From NCBI RefSeq assembly GCF_018618755.1, contig NZ_JACSMR010000003.1, positions 124,001 to 188,000 on the forward strand: a stretch of 64,000 bases of DNA. Direction: 5' to 3'. Position numbers and translations under genes: made by a program. Each line of letters begins with the position of its first letter. Positions within the stretch are counted from its first letter, which is position 1. Positions 53,691-62,994 of this stretch are shown piece by piece. A model generated the notes under the pieces. That model did not search any database. It saw nothing but the letters and a program-made list of their open reading frames with translations, and was not told the DNA's origin. Source of the stretch: Exiguobacterium sp. s193. Lineage in GTDB: Bacteria; Bacillota; Bacilli; Exiguobacteriales; Exiguobacteriaceae.

Positions 53691-55274
53691 ATGGTCAACT
53701 ATTCAGATTCAATCGTTGCACTGATTCCAGCTGTCATCGCAATCGTCCTTGCGATCGTGACACGTAAAGTCGTCATCTCACTTGGTGTCGGTATTTTGAT
53801 TGGCGCCTTATTGCTGCATCGCTTTAATCCAATCGATACAGTCGTCTATCTCGGAAAAAACATCTTCAGCCTATTTTGGGCAGACGGTGCGTTAAACGAA
53901 TGGAACGTCTTATTACTCGTTTTCTTACTATTACTCGGTGTCCTATCGACACTGATCCAAACATCAGGTGGCGCACATGCCTTCGGTGAATGGGCAACAA
54001 CACATGTCAAAACGGCTCGCGGCGCCCGCCTCGCAGCATTCGGTTTAGGAATTTTAATCTTCATCGATGATTACTTCAACAGTCTTGCTGTCGGGAATGT
54101 CAGTCGTCCGTTAACGGACCGTCGTGGCGTCTCTCGTGCAAAACTTGCGTACATCATTGACTCAACGGCTGCTCCGGTCTGTGTCATCAGCCCGCTTTCG
54201 AGTTGGGGAGCATTCATCATCTCAATCATCGCCGGGATCTTAACGACGCATTCCATCACGGATTATTCTGCATTCAGTGCGTTCATGATGATCGTGCCGC
54301 TTAACTTCTACGCGATTTTCGCGTTATTGCTGACACTTTATATCGCTTACACAGGAATTGCGGTCGGCCCAATGCGGACGCATGAACTTCGTGCATTAAA
54401 AGGTGAACTTTTCGACACGAGTAAAGGCACACCAATGGGAATGGCGGAAGAAGTCAAAGAACACGAAGGTGGAAAAGTCCGTGACCTCGTCGTTCCGATT
54501 GTCGTTCTCGTCATTGCAACGGTTTCCGCGTTACTCTTTACAGGTGCTCAGGCACTTGCTGCTGACGACCGTGCTTTCACATTAATTGGTGCGTTCGAAG
54601 CGACTGACGTGACACGCTCACTCGTCGCGGGTGTCGTCATCAGTTTAGTCGTTGCTTTCATCATGTTAATCGGTCGGAAAATCCCGGCACGCGAATATGG
54701 ACACAGCATTTGGGCTGGAATGAAATCGATGTGGCCGGCTGTCGTCATCCTCTTGTTCGCTTGGACAATCATCGCCGTTATCGGTGACATGAAAACAGGT
54801 GAGTACTTGGCAAGCTTCGTCAGTAAGTCGATTTCTGCTTCGTACCTCCCATTCTTATTGTTCTTGATCGCAAGTGTGATGGCATTCTCGACAGGTACAA
54901 GTTGGGGCACATTCGGGATCATGCTGCCAATCGGTGCTGACCTCATCATGGCGGTCGAACCGAATCTCTTACTTCCGACGCTCGCTGCCGTTCTTGCTGG
55001 ATCCGTCTTCGGAGACCACTGTTCACCGATTTCTGATACAACGATTCTCAGCTCGACAGGTGCTGGTTCACACCACATCGATCACGTCACGACGCAACTT
55101 CCGTATGCGTTGATTGGCGCAGCGACATCAGCGATTGGATATCTTGTGCTCGGCTTAACCGATTCATCCATCTTCGGTTTCATCGGTGCACTCATCGCCT
55201 TCTTGTTGTCACTCGTCGTCCTCAACGTCGTCTCGAAACGTGGCAAAGTGCCAGCTGAACTTCGCGCTGAATAA
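53691..55274 (+). CDS. NhaC-family transporter, likely lysine transporter LysW type
   Basis: A 527-residue polytopic protein with about 12 membrane segments of the Na+/H+ antiporter NhaC/ion transporter superfamily. Characteristic stretches: FIDDYFNSLAVGNVSRPLTDRRGVSRAKLAYIIDSTAAPVCVISPLSSWGAFI, FLIASVMAFSTGTSWGTFGIMLPIG and GSVFGDHCSPISDTTILSSTGAGSHHIDHVTTQLPYAL. It sits directly behind a lysine riboswitch, so lysine uptake is far more likely than pH homeostasis; NhaC-like genes behind L-boxes were named lysW in comparative work. ATG 53691 follows AAAGAGGAGGAACCACACA. It is monocistronic, ending at the 55313 hairpin. Confidence 0.92.
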   Translation: MVNYSDSIVALIPAVIAIVLAIVTRKVVISLGVGILIGALLLHRFNPIDTVVYLGKNIFSLFWADGALNEWNVLLLVFLLLLGVLSTLIQTSGGAHAFGEWATTHVKTARGARLAAFGLGILIFIDDYFNSLAVGNVSRPLTDRRGVSRAKLAYIIDSTAAPVCVISPLSSWGAFIISIIAGILTTHSITDYSAFSAFMMIVPLNFYAIFALLLTLYIAYTGIAVGPMRTHELRALKGELFDTSKGTPMGMAEEVKEHEGGKVRDLVVPIVVLVIATVSALLFTGAQALAADDRAFTLIGAFEATDVTRSLVAGVVISLVVAFIMLIGRKIPAREYGHSIWAGMKSMWPAVVILLFAWTIIAVIGDMKTGEYLASFVSKSISASYLPFLLFLIASVMAFSTGTSWGTFGIMLPIGADLIMAVEPNLLLPTLAAVLAGSVFGDHCSPISDTTILSSTGAGSHHIDHVTTQLPYALIGAATSAIGYLVLGLTDSSIFGFIGALIAFLLSLVVLNVVSKRGKVPAELRAE

Positions 55275-55312
55275 TAAAAAAATAACGCTCTGCTCAGCCG
55301 AGACGAGAAAAA

Positions 55313-55354
55313 AGAAGGGATTGCCATCTACGATGATGTGCAATCCCTTCTTTT
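55313..55354 (+). terminator. Terminator of the lysine transporter gene
   Basis: GAAGGGATTGCCATC / GATGTGCAATCCCTTC then TTTTAAG. Near-identical arms occur at 37566-37608. Confidence 0.88.
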
Positions 55355-55370
55355 AAGTTATAGACAACAT

Positions 55371-55505
55371 GGTATGAAGAAATAAAAAGCGTCTTGTTTC
55401 GTTGCTTTTTAGGTAATTCCGTGAGGGAAATCCAGGAAAGCACGAACGAATTGCAATTCGATATCGCATGTTCACGCTTCATAAGAGTTTGTTTACACGC
55501 TGAAG
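55371..55505. mobile_element. Short MITE-like element
   Basis: Ends TAGACAA (55371) and TTGTTTA (55499-55505) as in the 17938-18322 element, with matching internal segments AGCGTCTTGTTTCGTTGC, TTTTTAGGTAATTCCGTGAG, GGAAATCC and ATATCGCATG, then TTCATAAGAGTTTG. The central repeat units are absent. Confidence 0.6.
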
Positions 55506-55514
55506 CGATTATTC

Positions 55515-57380
55515 TTACACCATCAAGGCGCACACTTCATTTGCAAATGCGACCGGATCTTCGATTGGCAAGCCTTCCATCAGCAACGCTTGTTGATACA
55601 TCAATTTCGTATAGCGTTCAAATTTCGGACGGTCTTCTTTAAAGGCCGTTTCAATGGCTTGGAAGACGTCATGTGACGTGTTCAACTCTAAAATTTTCAC
55701 GGCTGAAACATCTTGGTTGTTCGGCATCGACTTCAGAATTTTCTCCATTTCAATCGAAACGGCACCATCCGTCGCGAAGCAGACCGGATGTGATTTTAAG
55801 CGTGACGATGCTTTGACTTCTTTGACTTGCCCAGCAAGCACTTCCTGCATTGCTGTAAACATCTCGACTTGTGTTTCGGTCGTTTCTGCTTGATCCGCTT
55901 GCTCGATCCCAAGATCACTGCTCGTCACCGATTTAAATTCTTTTCCTTCATAGTTGAGAAGCATCTGAATCGCGAACTCGTCAATTTCTTCCGTAAAGTA
56001 CAGAATGTCGAACCCTTTGTCTTTGACGAGCTCCGACTGTGGCAACTTATCTAATCGGTCGGTGCTTTCTCCTGACGCATAGTAGATATATTTTTGTTCT
56101 TCCGGCATCGCCGCGACGTATTCAGCGAGCGTGACTAGCTTCTTCTCTTTTGCCGAATGGAACAGGACGAGGTCTTTGACCGTCTCTTTATGCATGCCGT
56201 AATCATTGTAGATCCCAAACTTCAATTGACGGCCGAAGGCTTGATAAAAGGCTTCATACTTCTCGCGATCGTCGCGAAGCAGTCCTTCGAGTTGCGTCTT
56301 AATCTTACTTTGAATGTTTTTCGCAATCAGCTTGAGTTGACGGTCGTGCTGCAATAACTCACGTGAAATATTGAGTGACAGGTCTTCCGAGTCGACCATC
56401 CCTTTGACGAAGCTAAAGTGATCCGGCAAGAGGTCACTGCATTTTTCCATGATCAAGACACCATTCGCATACAGTTCAAGCCCTTTCTCAAACTCTTTTG
56501 AATAGTAGTCGAAGGACGGTTGCTCCGGGATAAACAAAATCGATTGATAACGGACGGCACCATCTGCACTGATATGGATGTGCTTGACTGGTGTATCAAA
56601 TCCATATCGTTTTTCTTGATAGAAGTTCGTATAATCCTCGTCCGTCAACTCCCGTTTATTTTTTCGCCAAATCGGCACCATGCTGTTGATCGTCTTGACG
56701 ACCGTAACTTCTTCCATCTCGTCCGATCCTTCAATCGGTTGACGTTCTGTCTCTTCCATCTCGATCGGATAGCGGATGAAGTCGGAATACTTTTTGACGA
56801 TCGTCCGCAAACGATGCGAATCTAAATACTCATCATAATTTTCATCTTCTTCGTTCGCTTTGATATGCAGCGTGATTTCCGTCCCGACTGCAGCTTTTTC
56901 AACTTCTTCAATCGTATAACCGTCGACACCGTGCGACTCCCACTTGTACGCCGTCTCGCTGCCGAATGGTTTCGTGATGACCGTGACGACGTCTGCGACC
57001 ATGAATGCCGAATAAAAGCCGACACCAAATTGTCCGATGATGTCGTGTCCGTCTTGCGCGGCATTCTCCGCCTTAAAGGCAAGTGACCCACTCTTCGCGA
57101 TTGTTCCGAGATTCGCTTCGAGCTCCTCTTTCGTCATCCCGATTCCGGTATCACGAATGACGAGCTGACGTGTTGTTTGGTTCGGTTCAATCGTAATCTT
57201 ATAGGCATCCTTTTCGAACGTCAGTGTCTCGTCCGTCAATGCTTTGTAATAAATCTTGTCTATCGCGTCACTAGCGTTCGAAATCAACTCACGTAAAAAG
57301 ATTTCCTTATGTGTGTAGATGGAATGAATCATCATTTCGAGTAAACGTTTCGACTCTGCCTTGAACTGTTTCGTTTCCAT
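55515..57380 (-). CDS. htpG: Chaperone HtpG (Hsp90)
   Basis: A 621-residue cytosolic Hsp90. The N-terminal ATP-binding GHKL domain shows [39 protein letters not shown] and a later GTEITLH; the middle domain has the catalytic-loop Arg in [14 protein letters not shown]; the dimerisation domain ends ...[17 protein letters not shown]. Length is normal. ATG 57380 follows AGGGGGTATCGGAA. A perfect CIRCE lies between promoter and ribosome binding site, so HrcA should repress it until heat shock; in B. subtilis htpG is not a CIRCE gene. Confidence 0.97.
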   Translation of the reverse strand: METKQFKAESKRLLEMMIHSIYTHKEIFLRELISNASDAIDKIYYKALTDETLTFEKDAYKITIEPNQTTRQLVIRDTGIGMTKEELEANLGTIAKSGSLAFKAENAAQDGHDIIGQFGVGFYSAFMVADVVTVITKPFGSETAYKWESHGVDGYTIEEVEKAAVGTEITLHIKANEEDENYDEYLDSHRLRTIVKKYSDFIRYPIEMEETERQPIEGSDEMEEVTVVKTINSMVPIWRKNKRELTDEDYTNFYQEKRYGFDTPVKHIHISADGAVRYQSILFIPEQPSFDYYSKEFEKGLELYANGVLIMEKCSDLLPDHFSFVKGMVDSEDLSLNISRELLQHDRQLKLIAKNIQSKIKTQLEGLLRDDREKYEAFYQAFGRQLKFGIYNDYGMHKETVKDLVLFHSAKEKKLVTLAEYVAAMPEEQKYIYYASGESTDRLDKLPQSELVKDKGFDILYFTEEIDEFAIQMLLNYEGKEFKSVTSSDLGIEQADQAETTETQVEMFTAMQEVLAGQVKEVKASSRLKSHPVCFATDGAVSIEMEKILKSMPNNQDVSAVKILELNTSHDVFQAIETAFKEDRPKFERYTKLMYQQALLMEGLPIEDPVAFANEVCALMV

Positions 57381-57403
57381 TTCCGATACCCCCTAGTTCT
57401 TTT

Positions 57404-57430
57404 TTAGCACTCTAACAACAAGAGTGCTAA
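57404..57430. promoter_or_regulatory. CIRCE element (HrcA operator) of htpG
   Basis: TTAGCACTC-N9-GAGTGCTAA, a perfect match to the CIRCE consensus, just downstream of the htpG promoter. Confidence 0.96.
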
Positions 57431-57439
57431 TACAAATCT

Positions 57440-57468
57440 ATTATCACGGATTGGAAAAATAGTGTCAA
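57440..57468 (-). promoter_or_regulatory. htpG promoter
   Basis: Minus strand -35 TTGACA (57463-57468), 17-base spacer, -10 GATAAT (57440-57445). The -35 overlaps the stop codon region of the upstream gene. Confidence 0.85.
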
Positions 57469-58322
57469 TCCCCTTCTTCGAGTCGACTGCGGATATATTT
57501 TCCGATTTTACGTAAGCTTTCCGCCGACCCGTATGTGCCATGACTGACACCACGGCAGTCCGGCCGATTCCCGAGTCCGATGAACTGCTCACTCGGTTTA
57601 AAATGAAGACCGATTAGCGGAACGGAAAATTGTTCCGAATGACCAAGTTCGACGATCGCATCCGGATACCCCATGACCGGCTCGGGTGCTTGCCATGTAG
57701 CCGTCGGATCGATTGTCCGGTAACGTTCCGTATGTTCCCGTCCGAGAAGAATGATTCCTCGTAATCGAAAAAGACGAATCAATTTCAAAAGAAAGGTCTG
57801 CCCAAACTCGGTTTCTTCCAGTTCGTGCCGCTGAGCAATCGTTCCCATATACCGTTTCGTCGGAAAGGGAAAGAAATCCGTATGGATGACCGGTTCTCCG
57901 GTTCCGTAAAAAGAAGCTCCGAATCCATTAAGGAACCCTTCCAATTTCCCACCCTGTTCTCGCCCGAACCATGTCTTATAAATCTCAGGCTGTTTAAAAT
58001 AACGATTATAGGAATCAATCATTTGGTCGAATCGTTGGTCCGTCCGGTACTCTGTAAGCGGCGCATCGACTTCCCTTAAGACGAATGGTCCCGCCGCCCC
58101 GTGACGTAACGTACCATCCCGGTTCAGGAACTGTCCTGCCGACGGATTCGTCGCAATCGTAAGCCAGCTCCGCTTGCTTACGTCACCAAACCATAAGACC
58201 GGTGTCGTCCGGTCAATCAACTCATCCTTAAATATATCTTTCTCTAACTCGATTTGATGGAGAATCGCTTCATCGAGTAATTTTTTTGCATATTCACGTT
58301 GTTCAGATGTCAGCGTTCTCAT
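57465..58322 (-). CDS. Unknown protein with UDG-like NPSAGQF motif
   Basis: A 285-residue soluble protein of no certain family. The segment VLWFGDVSKRSWLTIATNPSAGQFLNRDGTLRHGAAG (about residues 43-78) resembles the first motif of uracil-DNA-glycosylase-fold proteins, and RGIILLGREHTERYRTID (about 190-207) and SVPLIGLHFKPSEQF could form later strands, but catalytic residues are not clear. No signal peptide or membrane segment. ATG 58322 follows AGGAAAG (TGACAGGAAAGGA). It precedes htpG on the same strand, but htpG has its own promoter. Its end overlaps the htpG -35 hexamer. Confidence 0.6.
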   Translation of the reverse strand: MRTLTSEQREYAKKLLDEAILHQIELEKDIFKDELIDRTTPVLWFGDVSKRSWLTIATNPSAGQFLNRDGTLRHGAAGPFVLREVDAPLTEYRTDQRFDQMIDSYNRYFKQPEIYKTWFGREQGGKLEGFLNGFGASFYGTGEPVIHTDFFPFPTKRYMGTIAQRHELEETEFGQTFLLKLIRLFRLRGIILLGREHTERYRTIDPTATWQAPEPVMGYPDAIVELGHSEQFSVPLIGLHFKPSEQFIGLGNRPDCRGVSHGTYGSAESLRKIGKYIRSRLEEGD

Positions 58323-58470
58323 TCCTTTCCTGTCGGGTTTTCACTTTTCATCTGTTCCCGTTCTCGCAGGATGCTAGACAGTTCGGTAGGTTTATCCTCC
58401 GAAGTCCAGGGAATGATTCATAAGGTGAACAACATGCGGAGCAAGAGTACTTAGAAGGAGGAAATTACAC

Positions 58471-59292
58471 ATGGGTCGATTAGAGAATAAAGTAGCAGTC
58501 ATTACAGGTTCAGCAACAGGAATTGGTCAAGCAACGGCACTCGTTTTTGCCGAGCAAGGGGCGAAAGTCGTTTGTGCTGACGTCAATCTTGAAAAAGCAC
58601 AGGAGACGGTTGAAAAAATCAAACAAGCTGGCGGACAAGCGGAAGCGATTCACGTCGACGTCACACAAGTCGATAGTGTCGAACAACTCGCGACACAGCT
58701 GAAAGAAACGTACGGAACGATTGACGTCCTGTTCAACAATGCCGGGATTGATCAGCAAGGCGGAAAAGTCCATGAATATCCGATTGAACTATTTGACCAA
58801 ATCATCGCGGTCGACTTACGCGGTACATTCTTGACGAGTAAATTCTTGATTCCTTTAATGCTTGAAAAGGGCGGTTCAATCATCAATACGTCATCGATGT
58901 CAGGTCGCGCTGCTGACTTAAACCGCTCAGGTTATAACGCGGCAAAAGGCGGAATCACGAACTTTACACGTGCGATGGCCATCGATTATGCGCGTGACCG
59001 CATTCGTGTCAACTCGCTCTCACCAGGTACGATTGAAACACCACTCATCGATACGCTCGTCGGTGGAAAAGACGAAGACCAAGGAAAAAAATTCCGTGAT
59101 GCCAATGCATGGATCACACCACTCGGTCGTCTCGGGAAACCACGTGAGATGGCAACGGTCGCCCTCTTCCTCGCTTCCGATGATAGCTCTTATGTGACAG
59201 GTGAAGACATCACAGCAGACGGCGGCATCATGGCCTACACATGGCCTGGTGAGATGTTGATTGATGATAAATGGAAGACGGATGCTGAATAA
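58471..59292 (+). CDS. Short-chain dehydrogenase/reductase (SDR)
   Basis: A 273-residue classical SDR. The cofactor motif TGSATGIGQA (about 13-22), NNAG (about 90-93), the catalytic Ser in IINTSSMSG and YNAAK (Tyr/Lys, about 154-158), and the C-terminal VTGEDITADGGIMAYTW are complete. Acidic VCADVN after the second strand suggests NAD(H) preference. The substrate is unknown; many such enzymes are glucose or 3-oxoacyl reductases. ATG 58471 follows AGAAGGAGGAAATTACAC, an excellent site. It is monocistronic with a strong terminator. Confidence 0.92.
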   Translation: MGRLENKVAVITGSATGIGQATALVFAEQGAKVVCADVNLEKAQETVEKIKQAGGQAEAIHVDVTQVDSVEQLATQLKETYGTIDVLFNNAGIDQQGGKVHEYPIELFDQIIAVDLRGTFLTSKFLIPLMLEKGGSIINTSSMSGRAADLNRSGYNAAKGGITNFTRAMAIDYARDRIRVNSLSPGTIETPLIDTLVGGKDEDQGKKFRDANAWITPLGRLGKPREMATVALFLASDDSSYVTGEDITADGGIMAYTWPGEMLIDDKWKTDAE

Positions 59293-59333
59293 CGATCCAT
59301 TTGACGCATAACGCATCGCAGCATCTAAATAAG

Positions 59334-59368
59334 GAGGAGGACGATTACGAATCGTCCTCCTCTTTTTC
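59334..59368 (+). terminator. Terminator of the SDR gene
   Basis: GAGGAGGACGAT-TACGA-ATCGTCCTCCTC then TTTTTC. Confidence 0.93.
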
Positions 59369-59558
59369 GTATGTCCTTCGACTTATTAAATCAACGGTTT
59401 GCGCCTTTCGACCACAGCCCTTTGACGCATCCTCTTAAAAACGGACCATTTGATTCTAAGAAGTACCGCGCTTTTAAATTTTCTCCTCGCTTGTTTATCT
59501 CCTGAAAGACTTTTTTTCAGGGAATACTCTAGTGAATGTAAATCAAGGAGGAATCACC

Positions 59559-60719
59559 ATGACACAACAACAACAAATCGAATCACTGCAACACTGCCTG
59601 CAAATTCCGAGCGTTAATCCGCTCGACGGGGAACAAGACGTCGCGAGTTTCGTTTATGACTACTTGACCACTCATGAAATCGAGACCGAGTGGATTGAGG
59701 TCGCGCCAAAACGGATTTGCCTCGTCGCGACCCTTCCAGCGAACGACATGGCGGTCGACCCGAAAACCATCGGCTTCTCGGGTCATCTCGATACCGTACC
59801 TGTCCAAACGACCGGTTGGACAAAACAACCTTTTGGTGGTGAAATCGAAGACGGACAGATTTACGGTCGTGGCGCGTCCGATATGAAGTCTGGTGTGATG
59901 GCAATGGTCAATGCGATGATCGAGTTAAAGGACTGTGCCGACCGACCCAATCATCTCAAACTGCTCATTACGTCTGATGAAGAAAATGGTATGACTGGGG
60001 CGAAGCATTTGACGGAACGTGGTGACGCCGACGATTTAGATGCGCTGTTGATCACGGAGCCGACAAGCGGGATGATTGGGTATGCTCAAAAAGGTGTCGT
60101 CGGGATCGAAGTGACGTGCGTCGGTAAAGGGGCTCATAGTTCAGCGCCGCAACTCGGCAAAAACGCCATCGATGACCTGTATCGTGTCATTCAGGAAGTG
60201 AAGTCGGATCGTTTCACGATAACCGACAACCGCCATCCGGAACTCGGTCCTGTCGTCGCCTCGATTACGTCGATTCAAGGTGGAGAAGGTCTGAACGTCA
60301 TCCCGAGTAACGCTTCCTTTTACATGGACATTCGGACGATTCCCGGATTCGGACGCGCCGAGATTCTAGAAGCTTTTGCGCATATCGAACAACATCTGCT
60401 TAAAGAAGATCCGACGTTCGCGATGACCCTGCGTGTCATCAAAGAGATTCCTTCGTGTGAGACCGATGCGGATGCTCCGTTTCTCGAAACAGTTGCACGA
60501 CACATGGAAACCATCACGGGTCACCCGGCCCGCCGTGTTGCGATTCCGGGTGGGACGGACGGGGCCATGTTCAGTCAAGCCAGCCAGTCATTCCCGATTG
60601 CCGTCGCTTCGTTCCACGACTTCCGTCTCGCCCATCAAGTCGATGAATCGATTCCCCTGTCGGAATATTTCCAAACGATTGCGTTATGTAAGCAAATCGC
60701 ACTTGAACGTCTTGGTTAA
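59559..60719 (+). CDS. M20-family peptidase (ArgE/DapE type deacylase)
   Basis: A 386-residue cytosolic zinc hydrolase of the ArgE/DapE/CPG2 group. Metal ligands: IGFSGHLDTVP (His, Asp), GRGASDMKSG (bridging Asp), ITSDEENGMTGA (catalytic Glu and ligand Glu), LITEPTSG (Asp/Glu ligand position) and SFHDFRLAHQVDESI (C-terminal His). The dimerisation lid region VCVGKGAHSSAPQLGKNA is typical. The substrate (N-acyl amino acid or N-succinyl-diaminopimelate) cannot be fixed by sequence alone; no arg or dap genes are nearby. ATG 59559 follows TCAAGGAGGAATCACC. Confidence 0.9.
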   Translation: MTQQQQIESLQHCLQIPSVNPLDGEQDVASFVYDYLTTHEIETEWIEVAPKRICLVATLPANDMAVDPKTIGFSGHLDTVPVQTTGWTKQPFGGEIEDGQIYGRGASDMKSGVMAMVNAMIELKDCADRPNHLKLLITSDEENGMTGAKHLTERGDADDLDALLITEPTSGMIGYAQKGVVGIEVTCVGKGAHSSAPQLGKNAIDDLYRVIQEVKSDRFTITDNRHPELGPVVASITSIQGGEGLNVIPSNASFYMDIRTIPGFGRAEILEAFAHIEQHLLKEDPTFAMTLRVIKEIPSCETDADAPFLETVARHMETITGHPARRVAIPGGTDGAMFSQASQSFPIAVASFHDFRLAHQVDESIPLSEYFQTIALCKQIALERLG

Positions 60720-60721
60720 GC

Positions 60722-60770
60722 AAAAAACCGCTCGTGCCTTCTCTTTCGAAGACTCGAGCGGTTTTTACGT
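60722..60770. terminator. Convergent terminator
   Basis: AAAAAACCGCTCG pairs with CGAGCGGTTTTTAC across a long, partly folded loop. Confidence 0.85.
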
Positions 60771-61130
60771 ATAGACCCCGATACTGGCAAGCGCTTGTCC
60801 GAGGTAACTCTGATCACTTTGCAGCGTGATTGTGTTTTGACCCTTCCATCCGAGTTCAATCGAGACGTGACCAAGACGATGATAGATCAACGTCATGTGA
60901 AAATCCGCTTGCGTATACGTCACAAACCCACGAAGTTGCTCATGGACCGTTAAAAAATCGTGCGCAAACCGGTCATATTCAGTAAACGACAGACTGCATC
61001 GATGACTGGTCCGGTTGTCCGATTGCGATAGGACGACGTCGATTTCTAGTCGTTCTTCTAGACGGTCGACCTGTAAAATACGCCATTCGACCTTCCCTTC
61101 ATACCCGATGAAAGCAATCGTATGTTCCAT
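60765..61130 (-). CDS. Small hypothetical protein
   Basis: A 121-residue protein with no recognised family. It is predicted to be soluble and mostly beta-strand: EHTIAFIGYEGKVEWRILQVDRLEERLEIDVVLSQSDNRTSHRC, then FHMTLIYHRLGHVSIELGWKG. No signal peptide or membrane segment. ATG 61130 has a weak site (TGGGAAATGA). It is convergent with the M20 peptidase and lies downstream of the MFS gene, but a terminator separates them. I regard it as a real gene because the frame is open and codon use is ordinary. Confidence 0.55.
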   Translation of the reverse strand: MEHTIAFIGYEGKVEWRILQVDRLEERLEIDVVLSQSDNRTSHRCSLSFTEYDRFAHDFLTVHEQLRGFVTYTQADFHMTLIYHRLGHVSIELGWKGQNTITLQSDQSYLGQALASIGVYT

Positions 61131-61196
61131 TCATTTCCCACATCCTGTTTTCTTCTATCGTAAGCGACGATCATCTTTTTTGTCGACCTAACCAAA

Positions 61197-61238
61197 AACA
61201 TCCTCTCTTCCGCTTCTGCAGAAGAAAGGATGTTAGTT
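61197..61238 (-). terminator. Terminator of the MFS transporter gene
   Basis: Minus strand AACATCCTTTCTTC / GAAGAGAGGATGTT then TTTGG. Confidence 0.85.
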
Positions 61239-61242
61239 TACA

Positions 61243-62484
61243 TCAATGCCCGCTATCGATTGTATCGATGTGACGGATGTGTTTGAGATTGACCCCGATG
61301 ATGACGACAGAGAGTAGGACGAATCCGCTCCCGACGTAAAACGGTAAGTTTGCGTTAAAGATTTCAGCCAATTTACCGGCCATGAATGGCGCGATGGCTG
61401 CCCCGAGAAAACGTAAAAAGCTGTATGCAGCAGATGCGGTCGAACGTTCGACTGGTGCCGCATCCATGACGGCTGTCGTAATGAGTGTGTTGTTATTACC
61501 GAGTACTGCCCCGGCAAGAATCACACAGACGATGACGACAGCTGGTGTTTCCGTAAAAATCCCCATCAATAGTAAGAGAACGGCGAACAGTAACAGCATC
61601 AATACCATCGCTTTAATCGTTCCAAGCCATTGTTTTAACTTCGGTGCTGTCAAGACAGACGTGATTGCGAGCAACATCCCCCAGCCAAGGAAAACGAATC
61701 CAAGACCTTGTGCCGGCAGTTTCATGACGAACGGCGCATAGGCCATGATCGTAAAGAAACCGACGTTATAAAGTGCTGCGACGATTCCGAGTGTCAACAG
61801 CGACCGGTGTTTCATCGCTTGGAAGGGTGCGAGCAAGGAAATTTTTTGCCGTGGTGCTGTCGTTGTCGCAACTGGTTTTGGCATCAAGAACAACAAGACG
61901 AGGAAGGCGATGACCATGATTGTCGCGACACCCATGAATGGTGCACGCCATGTGATCGAACCGAGTGTCCCTCCGAGGAGTGGTCCAATCGAAATCCCAA
62001 GACCAACGGCTGCTTCATATAAGATGATCGCTTTTGCTGTCCCGCCTGACGAAAGGGAGACGATGGCTGCAAGTGCCGTTGCGACGAACAAGGCATTCCC
62101 AAGCCCCCAGCCGCCACGTAAGGCGACAAGCGTCCAGATGCTATCGGCTTGCGATGCAAATCCAGCGACGAGCGCGATGACGGCAATGCCTAACATCAAT
62201 GTTCCTTTTTGACCAATCCGTGATGAAATCGCACCTGTGATCAGCATTGCGAATGCCATGACGGCATTATAACTTGTAAATAAGAGCGTAACTTCACTTT
62301 TTGAGGCTTCTAAATTATCAGCGATCGTCGGTAAAACCGGATTGACGAGCCCCATCCCCATGAATGCCGTGATACTCGCAAAAAATACTGCCCACACGGC
62401 AATCGGTTGGTGGAATAATCCATGCTTGCTTTCTTCTAACACCGTTTCCGGCGCAAGCGTCGTTGTTTTATTGGCAAGTGCCAT
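61243..62484 (-). CDS. MFS drug-efflux-type transporter
   Basis: A 413-residue major facilitator with 12 membrane segments. Motif A appears as ITGAISSRIGQKGTLMLG (about 82-99) and a motif C-like GPLLGGTLGSITWRAPF (about 175-191), typical of drug/proton antiporters with 12 to 14 segments. The first segment opens after a cytoplasmic N-terminus of about 28 residues. The substrate is unknown. ATG 62484 follows AAGAAAGAAGGGACAAT. A CBS-domain gene lies 17 bases upstream on the same strand, and a MarR regulator is divergent beyond it, so the three probably form a regulated efflux locus. Confidence 0.9.
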   Translation of the reverse strand: MALANKTTTLAPETVLEESKHGLFHQPIAVWAVFFASITAFMGMGLVNPVLPTIADNLEASKSEVTLLFTSYNAVMAFAMLITGAISSRIGQKGTLMLGIAVIALVAGFASQADSIWTLVALRGGWGLGNALFVATALAAIVSLSSGGTAKAIILYEAAVGLGISIGPLLGGTLGSITWRAPFMGVATIMVIAFLVLLFLMPKPVATTTAPRQKISLLAPFQAMKHRSLLTLGIVAALYNVGFFTIMAYAPFVMKLPAQGLGFVFLGWGMLLAITSVLTAPKLKQWLGTIKAMVLMLLLFAVLLLLMGIFTETPAVVIVCVILAGAVLGNNNTLITTAVMDAAPVERSTASAAYSFLRFLGAAIAPFMAGKLAEIFNANLPFYVGSGFVLLSVVIIGVNLKHIRHIDTIDSGH

Positions 62485-62501
62485 ATTGTCCCTTCTTTCT
62501 C

Positions 62502-62957
62502 TTATAAGAACCGTTTAAAGGAGTGACGGATGACGTCGCCCCGACTGATGATTCCGACAAGCTTTCCTTGTTTTAAAATCGGTAATTTTTTAATCCGTTT
62601 CGAACCGAGCGTCGCTGCGATTTCCTCCATCTCCGTCTCGACGTCTGCCGTGACGACTTTCCGGCGTGCCATCTCCATGACCGGACGGTTCAGAATGTGA
62701 CGTACCCGTGCATCATAATCTTCTTCATCCCCTTTGATGACATCTACATATAAAAACGTATCGACGATGATGTCTTTGTGCTTTCCAATCGCCCGCATGA
62801 TGTCACCATCACTGATGTACCCAACGACTTCGCTCTCGTCATTGATGACGGGAACACCGCTGATTCCGGATTGGATGAAACGTTCGACGACATGGCGGAT
62901 GACGTCTGTTTCGTGGACTGTGATCACTTCTTGTTTCATCGATTCATAAGCTTTCAT
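62502..62957 (-). CDS. CBS-domain pair protein
   Basis: A 151-residue protein made only of two CBS domains, about residues 5-65 (VIRHVVERFIQSGISGVPVINDESEVVGYISDGDIMRAI) and 90-150 (MEEIAATLGSKRIKKLPILKQGKLVGIISRGDVIRHSF). Such Bateman modules bind adenosine nucleotides and sense energy state. ATG 62957 follows AAAAGGAGAATTCCG. It lies 17 bases upstream of the MFS transporter on the same strand and is divergent from a MarR gene across two MarR-type palindromes. A role in modulating the transporter is conceivable but unproven. Confidence 0.9.
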   Translation of the reverse strand: MKAYESMKQEVITVHETDVIRHVVERFIQSGISGVPVINDESEVVGYISDGDIMRAIGKHKDIIVDTFLYVDVIKGDEEDYDARVRHILNRPVMEMARRKVVTADVETEMEEIAATLGSKRIKKLPILKQGKLVGIISRGDVIRHSFKRFL

Positions 62958-62994
62958 CGGAATTCTCCTTTTGTGTGCATTCTGAATAAATAAG

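Noticed and set aside
53691-55274. Sodium/proton antiporter for pH homeostasis
   Set aside because: The lysine riboswitch directly upstream makes lysine transport the better explanation.
59371-59502. Short open frame of 43 codons (MSFDLLNQRFAPFDHS...) between the SDR and M20 peptidase genes
   Set aside because: No ribosome binding site; it begins in the T-run of the SDR terminator.
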